From NCBI GenBank assembly GCA_914767885.1, contig CAJZBQ010000004.1:468501-532500 (forward strand): a DNA stretch of 64,000 nucleotides, given 5' to 3'. This document shows positions 53,919-63,998 of this stretch, one piece after another; the first letter of the stretch is position 1; each line of letters begins with the position of its first letter. This DNA is from Blepharisma stoltei. Lineage: Eukaryota; Ciliophora; Heterotrichea; Heterotrichida; Blepharismidae. Both the position numbers and the translations under genes were made by a program. The notes beneath the pieces are model-generated. The model saw only the letters and a program-made list of their open reading frames with translations. It ran no database searches and was not told the origin of the DNA.

Positions 53919-54335
53919 ATGTCAACATCTACTTGTATGATGTGTAATGGAGATCTTACAGAGCTCTCTTCAGTCGATCAAGTATTTCATATTGATAATT
54001 GTATAGATTTAAAGATTGAAACTTTATTAGGAGAAATTGACAGTTTAAAAAACAGCTCAGCTTCCAATCAAACCAAAAGTACTTATTCGCACTCAGAGGA
54101 AGAAATAGTTGGAGCAAGCTCAAGTGATGAAGAAAATTCTATCGATATGGACACGACAGGTATGCCAAATTTTGAAAAGATGAATAAAGCTACACTTGCA
54201 GAGGAATTAGATAAATTTGGATTGAAAAAATCGTTGGAAACTCATGAAGCAAAACAAATCTTGACTGAAATTTGGCTATATGTGAATAAAAAGAAGTTTC
54301 CAAATTCATTGAGAAAGTATAAAAAGGATGAATAA
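53919..54335 (+). CDS. SLX4: SLX4-like protein (UBZ4 finger plus C-terminal SLX1-binding domain)
   Basis: 138 residues. SLX4 is the scaffold of the SLX1-SLX4 structure-specific nuclease that resolves branched DNA. N-terminus CMMCNGDLTELSSVDQVFHI then DNC fits a C2HC ubiquitin-binding UBZ4 finger. The C-terminal 50 residues, MPNFEKMNKATLAEELDKFG then LKKSLETHEAKQILTEIWLY, match the SLX4 conserved C-terminal domain that binds SLX1. The linker is Ser/Glu-rich. Far smaller than animal or yeast SLX4, it lacks BTB and other nuclease-binding regions. The family call rests on pattern recognition. Stop TAA. Confidence 0.6.
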   Translation: MSTSTCMMCNGDLTELSSVDQVFHIDNCIDLKIETLLGEIDSLKNSSASNQTKSTYSHSEEEIVGASSSDEENSIDMDTTGMPNFEKMNKATLAEELDKFGLKKSLETHEAKQILTEIWLYVNKKKFPNSLRKYKKDE

Positions 54336-54390
54336 TTGCTATAGAAAATCTTAATATTTGCCGTATTCGTATTTAAAACAAATAACTTTA

Positions 54391-55215
54391 TTATCTCAAG
54401 TTTGACAATTTCCTCGGCTTTTTAGTAATACTTTCCATCGCTTGTCGTTTGACACTAAACTCTTTTACTAGTTTCTGTTTTTCTATTTTATGCTGGTTAG
54501 TCAGATCATTCCTAACATTATTATATCTTTTTTTTAAAATTTCAATTTCTTTCTGTCACTGTGCTTTCTTTAATTGTCTTTGCCTAGCTATTTATTACTT
54601 TTCAAGCTTATCAAGTAGCGAATTCAATTCTCTTTCTTGTTTTTCTATCAATTTCTCAATATTTTCTGACCACTTATCTTTGGATTTTCCATCAATTTTG
54701 CCGTGCCAATGGTTTTCAGCTTCAATTAGATTCATTTTAATTTTCTTTGCAGCCATATATTCACCTGCAGATGCTAACGAGTCTACTCTTTTTCTAAGAT
54801 TCAGTATTTCAGAAGGAGGGTGCTGCTTTGTTTTTTCGATTTCTCTCTCTTTTCTGTCCCTTAATTCTTCCATTTCTCTTCTATGCTTGTCTCTCAGTTC
54901 AATAACTGCACTCCTTACGCTGTCTTCAAATCTAGGCATAAGGTCAGTTTCCCAAATTTCATTTAATTTTTCGATTTCCATTTTGTGTGCTTCTACGAGG
55001 CCTGCTTTTTCTGCTTGATGTTTGGCTTGCAAATAGTCTCTTTTGGCTTTTTCTTCGTGAGCTCTGAGTTCGAGGATTCGTAGACGTGTTAATTCAGCCT
55101 CGTCATAACGGCCTTCTCTTTGGCAGCTTTTTCGGTGAGTTTCAAGGATTTGGAAGAAATCATCGGAATTGAGCTTCATGTCAGCAAAAATGCTTATTGG
55201 GTCTTCTGGATCCAT
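54391..55215 (-). CDS. Coiled-coil protein, unknown
   Basis: 269 residues after removal of the intron 54584-54598. Highly charged coiled coil throughout (RYDEAELTRLRILELRAHEE, RDKHRREMEELRDRKEREIE, RKLSNLR at the end). Dense Arg/Lys/Glu heptads; no named domain recognised, although such proteins are common in ciliary and cortical structures. TGA near 54555 read as Trp (KKAQWQKEIE). Stop TAA at 54391-54393. Confidence 0.6.
54584..54598 (-). other. 15-nt intron
   Basis: GTAATAAATAGCTAG on the minus strand; retained, it puts TAA in frame. Removal joins LDKLEK to QRQLKKAQW and continues the coiled coil. Confidence 0.85.
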
Positions 55216-55329
55216 TTTAATTATAGCAAACTGCTTTTAATTGATTCTATAAAGGTGGAATTTAAAACAAAAAAACACAAGAACACCCAAATGGTGTAAA
55301 ATTTTAATTGCATTTGAATTAAAGTGAAG

Positions 55330-56292
55330 CTAGTTTGCACTGTAGTCAGGAACCCACATCAGCAGATTCTGGCACGCACTTACTATTAGTGCATACTCTG
55401 GATTCCACGCAACTACACCTGGCACCCTCGGCTGTCCACGAAGCTCTTTTACAATTTCCCCTTTCAAACAATCAGCGATCAGAACAGAATTACTATTTTC
55501 ATTCCCAACTGCAATATATTGGCTATCCCCACTAAAGCAAGCCATGCTCCTCCCATTTCCACCTCCCACAATTTCACTAATTTTCGATCCTTGGAACGCA
55601 TCTAGAATCATAACGGAGCTGTCTTCTGTGTACCCCAAAAAATACCTCCCATCATTGCTAAACTGTATTTGCTGAATGACAGGACTTGCAATTTCCCATG
55701 TCATATAGCATTCTTTTAGGTTTCTTGGGTCAATCAAGCTAACTTCATTTCTATTTCTTGCATGCCCTATTGGATGAGCTATTGCAATTATACTGCCTGA
55801 AGGATCATAAGTGCAAGCTCCACTTCCAGTTGAGTTATATGCATCATATTGGCCAATCCAGCTAGGCTCTCTTAAGTCTCATATTAGAAGCTCGTGGTTA
55901 GCACTGTAGCTGATAAAATTGTCACTGGAAGGATTCATTTCGAGACTGAGGATTTTGTCTCTGTGACCGCGGAAGACATAAATTGCTTTATTATCATAGC
56001 TGTTTCAGTGCAATATTACGTTTTCTTTGCCTTTGCGATTAGAGGAGATAAATGTGGAAGGGTCATGAGTGAATTTAATATTTTCGACTCCATAAGCCGG
56101 GTTGAAAAGAAGTCTTTCTTTGGAGCCGCCTTGTATGTTGTAGATGACCATGGTATCGTCGTTTGAAGCTGTTATTAGCTGAGTGGAATCATTAGAAAAA
56201 TCAAGAGAATTGATCGCTTCGTAGTTATCTCGGATGATTTTTCCTGCATGAAAAGATTCAAGAATTTGGTGTGTTAGGCTGACTCCTTCCAT
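55330..56292 (-). CDS. WDR82: WDR82/Swd2-like WD40 protein
   Basis: 320 residues, a single beta-propeller, full length for the family. WDR82/Swd2 is a subunit of the Set1/COMPASS H3K4 methyltransferase and of a PP1 transcription-termination complex. Repeats visible: INSLDFSNDSTQLITASNDD, FRGHRDKILSLEMNPSSDNF, IQQIQFSNDGRYFLGYTEDS and VPGVVAWNPEYALIVSACQN. Two TGA codons (near 56007, 55880) read as Trp, giving ENVILHW and HELLIWDLREP, the latter a typical WD ending. No insertion. Stop TAG. Confidence 0.85.
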
Positions 56293-56412
56293 TTTTAATT
56301 TTATTTGTATTTCAGCTGAGATTATGAGATTTCTTTTAAAATCTTTTTTTCTTCATTTTCCCCTAGATTTGCTGTATTTGATTAATGAATCTTTGTCTAA
56401 ATATTTTTTTCT

Positions 56413-57418
56413 AATGGATGAATACTTTCAACTTAAAATTTCAGAAAATTCTTTCATTTCTATAAAGAAGAAATAATTAACGAGACAGAACTCCCAACAA
56501 AGCAGGCTCTGAACGACATAGAAGAAAGGAATTATACAGCAGCATTAACTAATTTAAAAAGAAGTGAGAAGATAATAGAAGCAGTCGCGGCCTAAGGTGG
56601 AAGAACAGATCCTGATCAAGTCCTGACTGTTACTCACAGCTACATGATTTTGATAAGGAACAATTGGTGGGGTTTGATTCCTCAGCATTGTAGAATTTAA
56701 GTTTATACCAAACATTTAAAACCACATATGAATTAAAAAATATGAGGAAAATCCAAAAAGAAAATTTCTCCCAAAAAATCTTCTGGCCATTCACAACCTT
56801 GCATTATGCTACTAATAGTAACAATTACTCAGGCTTGATGATTGAAGAAAATGTATTTTGTATCGATTGATGCATTTATAATGTAAATACTTTTGATATT
56901 ATGAATTGAAAAATCTCTTATTCCGAAGATCAAATTAGAAAAATATGTTTATATTAATAATATGATGATTCTATATTTGTAAAGCGACCATTCTTAGAAG
57001 CTAATTCTGTATTCATTTTTACACTGAGGCAATATAATGTATTAAGATTAATCTGAAAAAATATAAAATGCATTTGTAAGCTATATCTTCAGTTTAGTGG
57101 AGCTTTATCAAGATTAAAAAACCATCAAGAAGCTAAAAATGCTTTTAAGCTCGCTTGTGAGGCTTTATTCTTTACTATTCAAGAAGTAAAGCGGAACACT
57201 CTTGCATGAAAAGCAAAAAGAAAAAAGATAAAAAGTTGGAGCAAAAAAATTTGCTTATAAACAGATCTTTGCCGAACCTAAATGCAATAGAAATGTTTAT
57301 CTCAAAAGACCAACTGCCCAATGGAGCTGAAATAAGATTAGCTTTAGGCGTAAGAGGCCATCTGAATGAATTTACAACTTTAAGATTTGATACTGATGCC
57401 GCTTTTAACGAGTTATAA
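56413..57418 (+). pseudogene. Broken TPR-repeat gene
   Basis: Several stretches look like a TPR protein in different frames: EEIINETELPTKQALNDIEE, RNYTAALTNLKRSEKIIEAV, GALSRLKNHQEAKNAFKLAC, and a final open frame with SLPNLNAIEMFISKDQLPNG ending TAA at 57416-57418. TAA codons and shifts separate them (56593, about 56698, about 56960). I found no TA-flanked insertion or 15-nt intron that repairs these breaks, so decay is likelier than an interrupted live gene. Confidence 0.45.
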
Positions 57419-57622
57419 GTTTGATGGAGTTAAACTGAAAAATTTTATTAATTTTTCTGCAATGAGACACTTAGCAGCCCATCAAATGAAATCTATAGAG
57501 TGACGATAGCTCCTCGGTAAGAGCTAATCCAGCTAATCAGTTATATCGATCCTATAAAAAGCTCAAGGGTCCATGTAGATTAATATAAGTATTATATAGA
57601 CTTTTGTGTAATTTATATATTT

Positions 57623-59350
57623 TTATTCCTCATCGTATGATTTATCACAATTTTCAGCTTGATTTAATACTTCATCAATATCATCAAGTCTTGATGATCC
57701 AAATAACAACCTGGAAGAATTTTCATTTATTCTTTCAAAAAGGATTTTCTTTATATTTCGTCATTTGGCTATTTCTTGAGGGTCAAGCTTAGATATGCAT
57801 TGTTGGCATCTATCATGCAAAGCCATGTCAGGCGTGCACGAACAAACTTCTTTAAAAGTTAATTCTATAGTAAAATAGTCTGATATTTTTTTGCTACGGG
57901 CTAGCTTAAAAGGATCAATTTCTGCTTTTGATAGCCTTAAAATACAATTCGGCTCAATAAAACCTGTATTAAAAGAAAATCTGCAAACTGTTTTAAGCTT
58001 AATTGCTCCCCAATGTGAAATTCTACACAAAATATCGCCTTGCAAAGCAAGTTCGTCTTTAAAGATTTCATGGTATCTGACGTCTTCTCACGAGTCTAAA
58101 ATGCTGTTTTGGTCTTCTCTATGAGCAGCCTTATTTGTGTACAAAATTTCTTCTCCTCTTGAGATTTCAATGACTGGCTTGCAAGAAATCCCAGATGAGT
58201 GCGGGGCTGTCCGGAAACGAATTTTTGTCAGTTTTGTAATTATAGGACACTTTACTCTGCCGTGAAAAATTTCAGCAAAGTACTGGACATATCTGACCTG
58301 AGATGGTTGCTGGACTCCTCCACCCTTATTAAACCTTTTTCTTCTATAATAAGTTAATGCTTGCTCTGGGTCTGTAATTCTTCCAGAATATATTAAATAG
58401 CAACAGATTAAAGTTCCTGTTCTACCTTTGCCAACTCGGCATATATTGAAATGGCGACACGTGCCAGCCTGCCATTTTGGCGCAAAGTCAGGACCTTATG
58501 GCTACGGCGAACTGGGACGGACTCCGAGCAGAGAATCAAATGAGGCTCAGGAGATGCGCTTTCGGATAGGTTTTGGCTGCTTTCCTGTGGTTGGAAATGA
58601 AAGTGTTCAACAATGCCCTTTGGATCTGAGGATCCATGGGCATTTCTCTATCAAGAAACTAGGGGTTTCGGCCCAGGCCACAAGAAAGCAGTCTTTTACC
58701 TGTAACTGTAGAATGAAGACACTTTGGTACCCGACAGACTCCAAGGAGTTGATCGTTTGAAATCAAACTACTTCAATGTCCATAGCAGGGTATCAGAAAT
58801 CCATAAGCAACCCATTCAAGACTGAAAAGGCAAGGAGGAGACAGAAGGTACTGGAGTGGCATCTAACTTTGGGGGAAAGACCTTCTGGGCTGGAGTCAAT
58901 CGGTTGAACCTCCCATATAGGAGGTCTTTGGTGACTACGTCACCAATATGACTAATAACTGATTTAATAGCCTTTGCCAGCTCGGCAGTTGATGGCAACA
59001 ATATGGTCAACAGACTCTGTAAGCCAAGAATGTATTTCTTGGCATGCTTTGAAGAGAAGCTCAATTGGAGGAGGGTAGTGGTCCGACCAAGGAAATTCCT
59101 TTACATTGTGGTCAAATTTTGAATAATCGTAACGGATTCCGCTGAGGTTTAAAATCATGTAATTGTCTTTGTGGTAGTCATTTAGAAATTTTGAGACTGA
59201 TTCAAGGGGATTTCGGTAGATCTTCGTCAGTCCTTCTCCTGGGATTGCCATAGCAATTAACCGCTCTGTGATGTAGGAGAGGTCAAGGTTAAATCCATCT
59301 TCACGATATCTTTTCTTTTTGCCTGAGACGAGAGATCTAAGATAATTCAT
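57623..59350 (-). CDS. PTEN: PTEN phosphoinositide 3-phosphatase
   Basis: Lipid phosphatase converting PIP3 to PI(4,5)P2 at the membrane. 393 residues after removal of the retroposon 58442-58987. N-terminal KKRYREDGFNLDLSYITERL is the PIP2-binding/early phosphatase motif. The P-loop reads NCRAGKGRTGT (catalytic Cys about residue 122; the usual preceding His is Asn). A C2 domain follows (KCPIITKLTKIRFRT, DILCRISHWGAIKLKT). The retroposon splits the P-loop itself (CRAGKG/RTG), so the germline copy cannot encode an active enzyme. TGA codons read as Trp near 58090 and 57765. Stop TAA. Confidence 0.9.
58442..58970 (+). mobile_element. Retroposon-like element in the PTEN P-loop
   Basis: 17-bp duplication CCTTTGCCA(A/G)CTCGGCA (58425-58441, 58971-58987), one A/G difference. 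Begins TATTGAAATGGCGACACG, ends AATAACTGATTTAATAG. Shares CCATTTTGGCGCAAA with the copy at 27539. TA-to-TA excision at the flanks would add a base and create a stop. Confidence 0.92.
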
Positions 59351-59807
59351 CTTGAGGAATATGGATTATATAGCTTTTAATTTGGAAAATGCCTATATCA
59401 TTGGTCAGAATAGAAAATATTCTAAATTTATGTTTTAGGCCATAAAACGAATCCTAAAATTCCATTATTTTAAAGGGCTTATTTTTGTAATAACAGTTTT
59501 ATGCAGATTCCTTCCAAAAATGATATTAAATATTTTTATTTTTCCTTCGTTTGCCTTTATTAGGATAAAATTTATAAACTGAGCATTCATGGACCATCAA
59601 AAAATTATTCATAATTATCTTATGATTTAGCATGCTATTGATTACTTTTAATTATAATTATTTATTATGTGATGTTTAATTGTCTAGCTGATTGATATTT
59701 TTATTCTTCATTTATAATATAATACAAACATCATAACCATTTTTAAGTTCAGTGTGATATAAAGAAATCATTAGAAGGTAGGTAGCTTCGAAACTAAGTA
59801 ATTTTAA
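59351..59807. other. Divergent AT-rich promoter region
   Basis: 457 nt between PTEN and the next gene; no ORF, repeat or RNA recognised. Confidence 0.5.
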
Positions 59808-60995
59808 ATGGAACTTCAAAATAGAGGAAGCCAAATTTTGGTAATTCGAATTGATCTTGGAAATGGTGACCAAGACGAAATAACAGTCTACGAAGAGGAT
59901 GAGCCATCAGAGCTTGCTTCTCAATTCTGTTTAAAGCATAGCCTTGACGAAAGTGTTCAATCCGCTCTCAGCAATATGATCGAGCATAACATCGACCTCT
60001 TAATTGAAGAAGAAATGTCTAAAAAAGAAGACTCGAACATTGGGGCTGAAATGTATATAAAAGGTCTTCAAATGAAAGAAAAAGTAAAGCAAGAAGTAGA
60101 AAAAGCAAGGATCAAAAATGAAGAAGACGAAATGAAAGAAGCCACATTTAAGCCTAAAATCAATTCAAGCAACAGCTTAATTTTTAACAAAGCTAAACAC
60201 CTGCATGACTGCTTAAAAAGCCAAATGCAAGAAATAAAGGTAAAGGAAACGACGGAGCTCTCATTTTCGCCAACTATCAATAAACACAGTAAAAATATTA
60301 TTGAGAAGAAAAGCAACGAAGAAGATAAGTTTCTTGCACTTTATGAAGAAGCAAAAGCAAGAGATGAGAGGAAAAATAAACTGACTGAAGAATAGTAATT
60401 TTTATATAGCCGAAAGCAAGTTTATCCATTCAAGCCTGAAGTTAATGAGTTGCCAAGGAGCTATAGAAGCTCCTCTGTGACCAAAAGGCCATCTGAAGTT
60501 TCTAACCCGCCAAAAAGTTCTGAAAGAATCCAGCAAATATTCCAAGAGCAACGAATAAATCGCTATCTTTCACTTTTCCAGCTTATGAATCCTACTCCTG
60601 AAGGAAAAGTGACTTATTTAACTATAAGGTCTCATAAATTGCCTGATCTTATTGCAAATATATTGTCTCCACTTTTGGATGAACTTGAAGAATCTTCTGA
60701 GGAAATTGATTTCACTGAATTTTTGAGGGCAATGGATGCTTTAGTTTCAACCCTAGATAGCACGAAAAAAGCAATCCTTTTAGCACCTGGCCAACGGTGG
60801 GGTAATCAAAAAAGCATCGAAAAAGGAAAAAATGCAAAACTTCCTATGTATGAAAGGCAGCTATTAAAGCAATTGAGAACGGAAGAAAAAATCAAAGAGA
60901 AAAGGGAAAATTTGAATGCCCAGAAGATGAAAGAATGCACTTTTCAACCGCAACTTGTGAAGCGGGCTAATAACTGTAGGTTAATGACATCATAA
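59808..60995 (+). CDS. Ubiquitin-like N-terminus, F-x-P motif protein
   Basis: 390 residues after removal of the intron 60394-60408. Residues about 8-65 (ILVIRIDLGNGDQDEITVYE ... ELASQFCLKHSLDESVQSAL) resemble a small ubiquitin-like or sensor domain common in ciliate proteins. Then come [TS]F-x-P-x-[IVL] motifs: ATFKPKINSSN, LSFSPTINKHS, YPFKPEVNELP, CTFQPQLVKRA. An EF-hand-like EEIDFTEFLRAMDAL lies in the C-terminal half. Shares motifs with the gene at 39429. Role unknown; cortical or ciliary structural role is speculation. Stop TAA. Confidence 0.6.
60394..60408 (+). other. 15-nt intron
   Basis: GTAATTTTTATATAG; retained, the upstream TAG stops the frame. Removal gives LTEEY/RKQVYPFKPEVN. 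Confidence 0.85.
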
Positions 60996-61127
60996 ACTTA
61001 TTCTCTATTAAGCACATAGGGATATTGATAAAAAAAAAATAAACATTAATTATCAAAAAAATTAATGTAAATAATCACATAATAAAGGAATAAATTATGG
61101 GGGGAGCTAAAGACAATATAAATTAAA

Positions 61128-61694
61128 ATGGTATCAATCCAAACTGCACTCGAAACAATTGCTCTTGAAAAATACACAGAACCATTCCAAGCTGCAGGGA
61201 TTTCGACTTTAGATGACCTTCTTGCATTATCTGTTGATCAGCTAACTCAAGCAATGAACAGTGTTGGCATGCTGAAAGGCCACACCTTTAAGCTTAAAAA
61301 GTTTGTTGATGATACCAAACTAAAAGGCTTCAATCCAACCCCAACTCCTGCGCCTGTTATAACTCCTCCAGCCCCAGCAGTTCACAAAGAAACTCCAGCA
61401 TCTAATGGAAATTCTCAGCCTGCACCGACACCTGCCCCTAGTAAAACAGTCCAAAAAAATGATATCCCCGAAGCAATAAACCCAACGCTTCTTTCAAGCC
61501 AAATGGATGGACTCACCAAGCAGCTCAATGGCATGATAGCCCTTCACGACCAAGTAACTAGTACTCTCAAAGCTATTCTTGACGTAGATCTCAACAAATA
61601 TAAAAAAGCTATTGAAGAAATTGAACAAGTCCAAGTTTCACTTAAAGCTTTCTTTGGAAAACAGCCTCAAAAGGACATTGAAATGCAAGGTTAA
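61128..61694 (+). CDS. SAM-like domain protein with Pro-rich linker
   Basis: 188 residues, uninterrupted. Residues 1-62 (LETIALEKYTEPFQAAGIST, LDDLLALSVDQLTQAMNSVG, GHTFKLKKFV) have the five-helix pattern of a SAM domain, usually a protein-protein or oligomerisation module. A Pro/Ala/Thr-rich linker (about 68-112) leads to a helical C-terminus (LTKQLNGMIALHDQVTSTLK). No catalytic domain. Partner unknown. Stop TAA. Confidence 0.6.
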   Translation: MVSIQTALETIALEKYTEPFQAAGISTLDDLLALSVDQLTQAMNSVGMLKGHTFKLKKFVDDTKLKGFNPTPTPAPVITPPAPAVHKETPASNGNSQPAPTPAPSKTVQKNDIPEAINPTLLSSQMDGLTKQLNGMIALHDQVTSTLKAILDVDLNKYKKAIEEIEQVQVSLKAFFGKQPQKDIEMQG

Positions 61695-61768
61695 CTTATA
61701 AAAATATTTTCAATAAATTTTTGCTAAACACTAATGAATGTCTCCATTTCTAATTAATAAATTTAAAT

Positions 61769-62383
61769 ATGCCGGGTAGATCAACATCTCAAGAACGACC
61801 AAAAATCGACATAATTAAGAGGAATATTGAAAATGTGAAAGGAAATTCACAAAAATTCAAAAAGAATGCAGGATCTTCACAATGTTCAGTTGGATATGCA
61901 AAAATACACAAGGATGAGAAGACAAGTAGAAGATCGCAATCACAAAAAAGAACTGAGCTAAAGACAGTTCTTGAAGTTCAAGAAACTAAAAACAATAATC
62001 CCCTAATGCTTGAAGAAAAGGACAACAAAGAAAATATTGAAATAAATAATGAAAAAGAAATAGTAAAGGCTCAGGATGAGACTAAGGAAAACTGTGTGGA
62101 AGTAAAAGAAAAGCCAGCTGAAGAATCCTTAAAAGAAATTGAAGCTCCTTTATCAATTTTATCACCAACTCCTCTGCCAATTCATAAATCAAGCTCACAA
62201 ATGATGATGTCCGAAAGAAAAAGATTAAGCATGACTGCGCCAAGAGTATCAATTGGATTTACTCCAAACGAGCAAGAAGAATTAAATTTGAAAAGAACAA
62301 GAATGTCAGAAACAGGAGACCTTGAAGTGAATGACACTGAGCACTCTGCAAAGAAGTTAAAAATTGATAATAAACAATGCTAA
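61769..62383 (+). CDS. Disordered Lys/Glu-rich protein, unknown
   Basis: 204 residues, uninterrupted. Rich in Lys, Glu, Ser, Asn with no fold apparent. Contains RRSQSQKRTE, a LSILSPTPLPIHKSS segment, MMMSERKRLSMTAPRVSIGF, which looks like a phosphorylatable basic patch, and a C-terminal SAKKLKIDNKQ that could be a nuclear signal. Follows the SAM-like gene by 74 nt on the same strand. Function unknown. Confidence 0.5.
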   Translation: MPGRSTSQERPKIDIIKRNIENVKGNSQKFKKNAGSSQCSVGYAKIHKDEKTSRRSQSQKRTELKTVLEVQETKNNNPLMLEEKDNKENIEINNEKEIVKAQDETKENCVEVKEKPAEESLKEIEAPLSILSPTPLPIHKSSSQMMMSERKRLSMTAPRVSIGFTPNEQEELNLKRTRMSETGDLEVNDTEHSAKKLKIDNKQC

Positions 62384-62606
62384 AAATTTCTTATCTGCTT
62401 ATAATTTGGTATATAATTTAATCTAAATAGAGATAAGAATAATTATAAAGATATACTCTATTATAAATATAAAGCATCTGTGCTGAAGAGTTTTCGGATT
62501 TTCATACAATAAATATAATAAGACTAATTAGTATAAAATTTTTAATTCATTATGATTAACGATATTATCTTTTAGTAATTCAGAAAATATACTATCTTGA
62601 TAATAT

Positions 62607-63322
62607 TAGCTCCTCCTTTCCTTAAGTAAAGTAAAAATATTTTATTCACTAACTTAGGGACTTAATTTTTTTTTAAAACTTTATATAAGTTTTATAGTAA
62701 TTTTTTTGAAATTTAAACAATTCAAATTTGCAAAAATTGGGAAGTAAATGTTAATTTATTTTGTATAATTTATATTTTAAAATTTAAGCTGTTTAAATCC
62801 AATAGATTAGCTAGATATTTCATTATCGTACTTATCACTTATGTATCAAAGTATTTTTGATATAAAATTAAAAAAAAATTTCTTACTCCCCCCCTCCGTG
62901 AGTGAACAAAACCATTAGAAAAATCCCTATTTTTTGCCCAAAAACCCACCCTCCGTGAGTGAACAAAAATTTTTTTAATAGAAAAATTTTTTAAGTAAAA
63001 AAAATTTAATATATAAATGATAATTATTATAATGAAATCTAGAGCTAATTCTGTTTAATTTTTAACGAATTGCTTTTTAAAACATAAATTTTATAAATTA
63101 AATTAATATTTGCTTTCCAATTTTTGCGAATTAGGATTTTTTTTTAAATTTCGAAAAAAAATATTGTTTATAAAATTATATATAATTTTTTTTTAAAAAA
63201 AAAAATTAACCCCCCTCCGTGAGTGAACAAAAATTTTTTTGTTCACTCACGGAGGGGGGGGGGAGTTAGCTCACGAGTGTGGTTTTTTTATCCAAAAAAT
63301 AGGGATCTTGTTCGCTGAGGAG
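62607..63322. mobile_element. Older family 1 MITE split by a younger copy
   Basis: Left end GCTCCTCCTTTCCTTAAG; right remnant GCTCACGAGTGTGGTTTTTT to TTCGCTGAGGAG, interrupted at a TA by the element 62884-63266. Confidence 0.65.
62884..63266. mobile_element. Family 1 MITE, intact composite form, nested
   Basis: 383 bp, four copies of CCCTCCGTGAGTGAACAAAA in the same arrangement as at 43463, TA borders. Interior nearly identical to the copies at 43463 and 50098. Confidence 0.92.
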
Positions 63323-63508
63323 TAAGAATTTTAAATTAGGCTCATCATTGAGCAAAACTTTTTAAAATAAGAGTTAAATTAATTTCCCAAAGAAGCTTTA
63401 CAAATTTTAGCTCATTATGATCAATTTTAAATTCCAATGTGATTGCAAATCCTTCCTTTTTAATGTCCTTCTTCCTCCGCCATCTTTAAATTTTCTTCCA
63501 TTTTGACT

Positions 63509-63815
63509 TACTTCCACTTCATGAGGAAGCAATACCAAAGGAAAAACCCCTTTGTGAAAAAGCAAAAAGACTTTTAATATAAAACGGTTTTAAAAAAGAT
63601 TAAATATATAAAGTTATAATTATTATCAAATCTCTAGCTAGCTTACATTCTAAAATATAATTTTTACAAATTAAATTTATTTTACTTTTCATTCTTGCGA
63701 ATTAAAGACTTTAAATTTAAAAAAAATTACTATAAATTTATATAAATTTTTTATAAAAATTGATTAAGATCTCCGTGTGCAAGCAAAATTTTTGTTCGTT
63801 ATTGGAGAGAGAAAT
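63509..63815. mobile_element. Degenerate family 1 MITE
   Basis: Left CTTCCACTTCATGAGGAAG, right ATCTCCGTGTGCAAGC / TTCGTTATTGGAGAGAG, with the characteristic TTATCAAATCTCTAGCTAG interior. TA borders. Confidence 0.65.
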
Positions 63816-63961
63816 TAGTCATTTTTCCAAAATGGCTCCATAGCAAAAAAATAAGGAAATTTTTTTTTTGTATATATAAGAGGGGTTGAAAAGAAAATGG
63901 AAATAGAGTAAGAGTTGCTAGTACCCATGTGAGGAACGAACTGTGAAAATTTCCATATTCT

Positions 63962-63998
63962 GCTGCAGGATTACCTTGGATTCAAGGTTATTCCTGCA
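63962..63998. repeat. Inverted repeat at the window end
   Basis: TGCAGGATTACCTTG and CAAGGTTATTCCTGCA face each other over 4 nt. Possibly the edge of another fold-back element. Confidence 0.5.
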
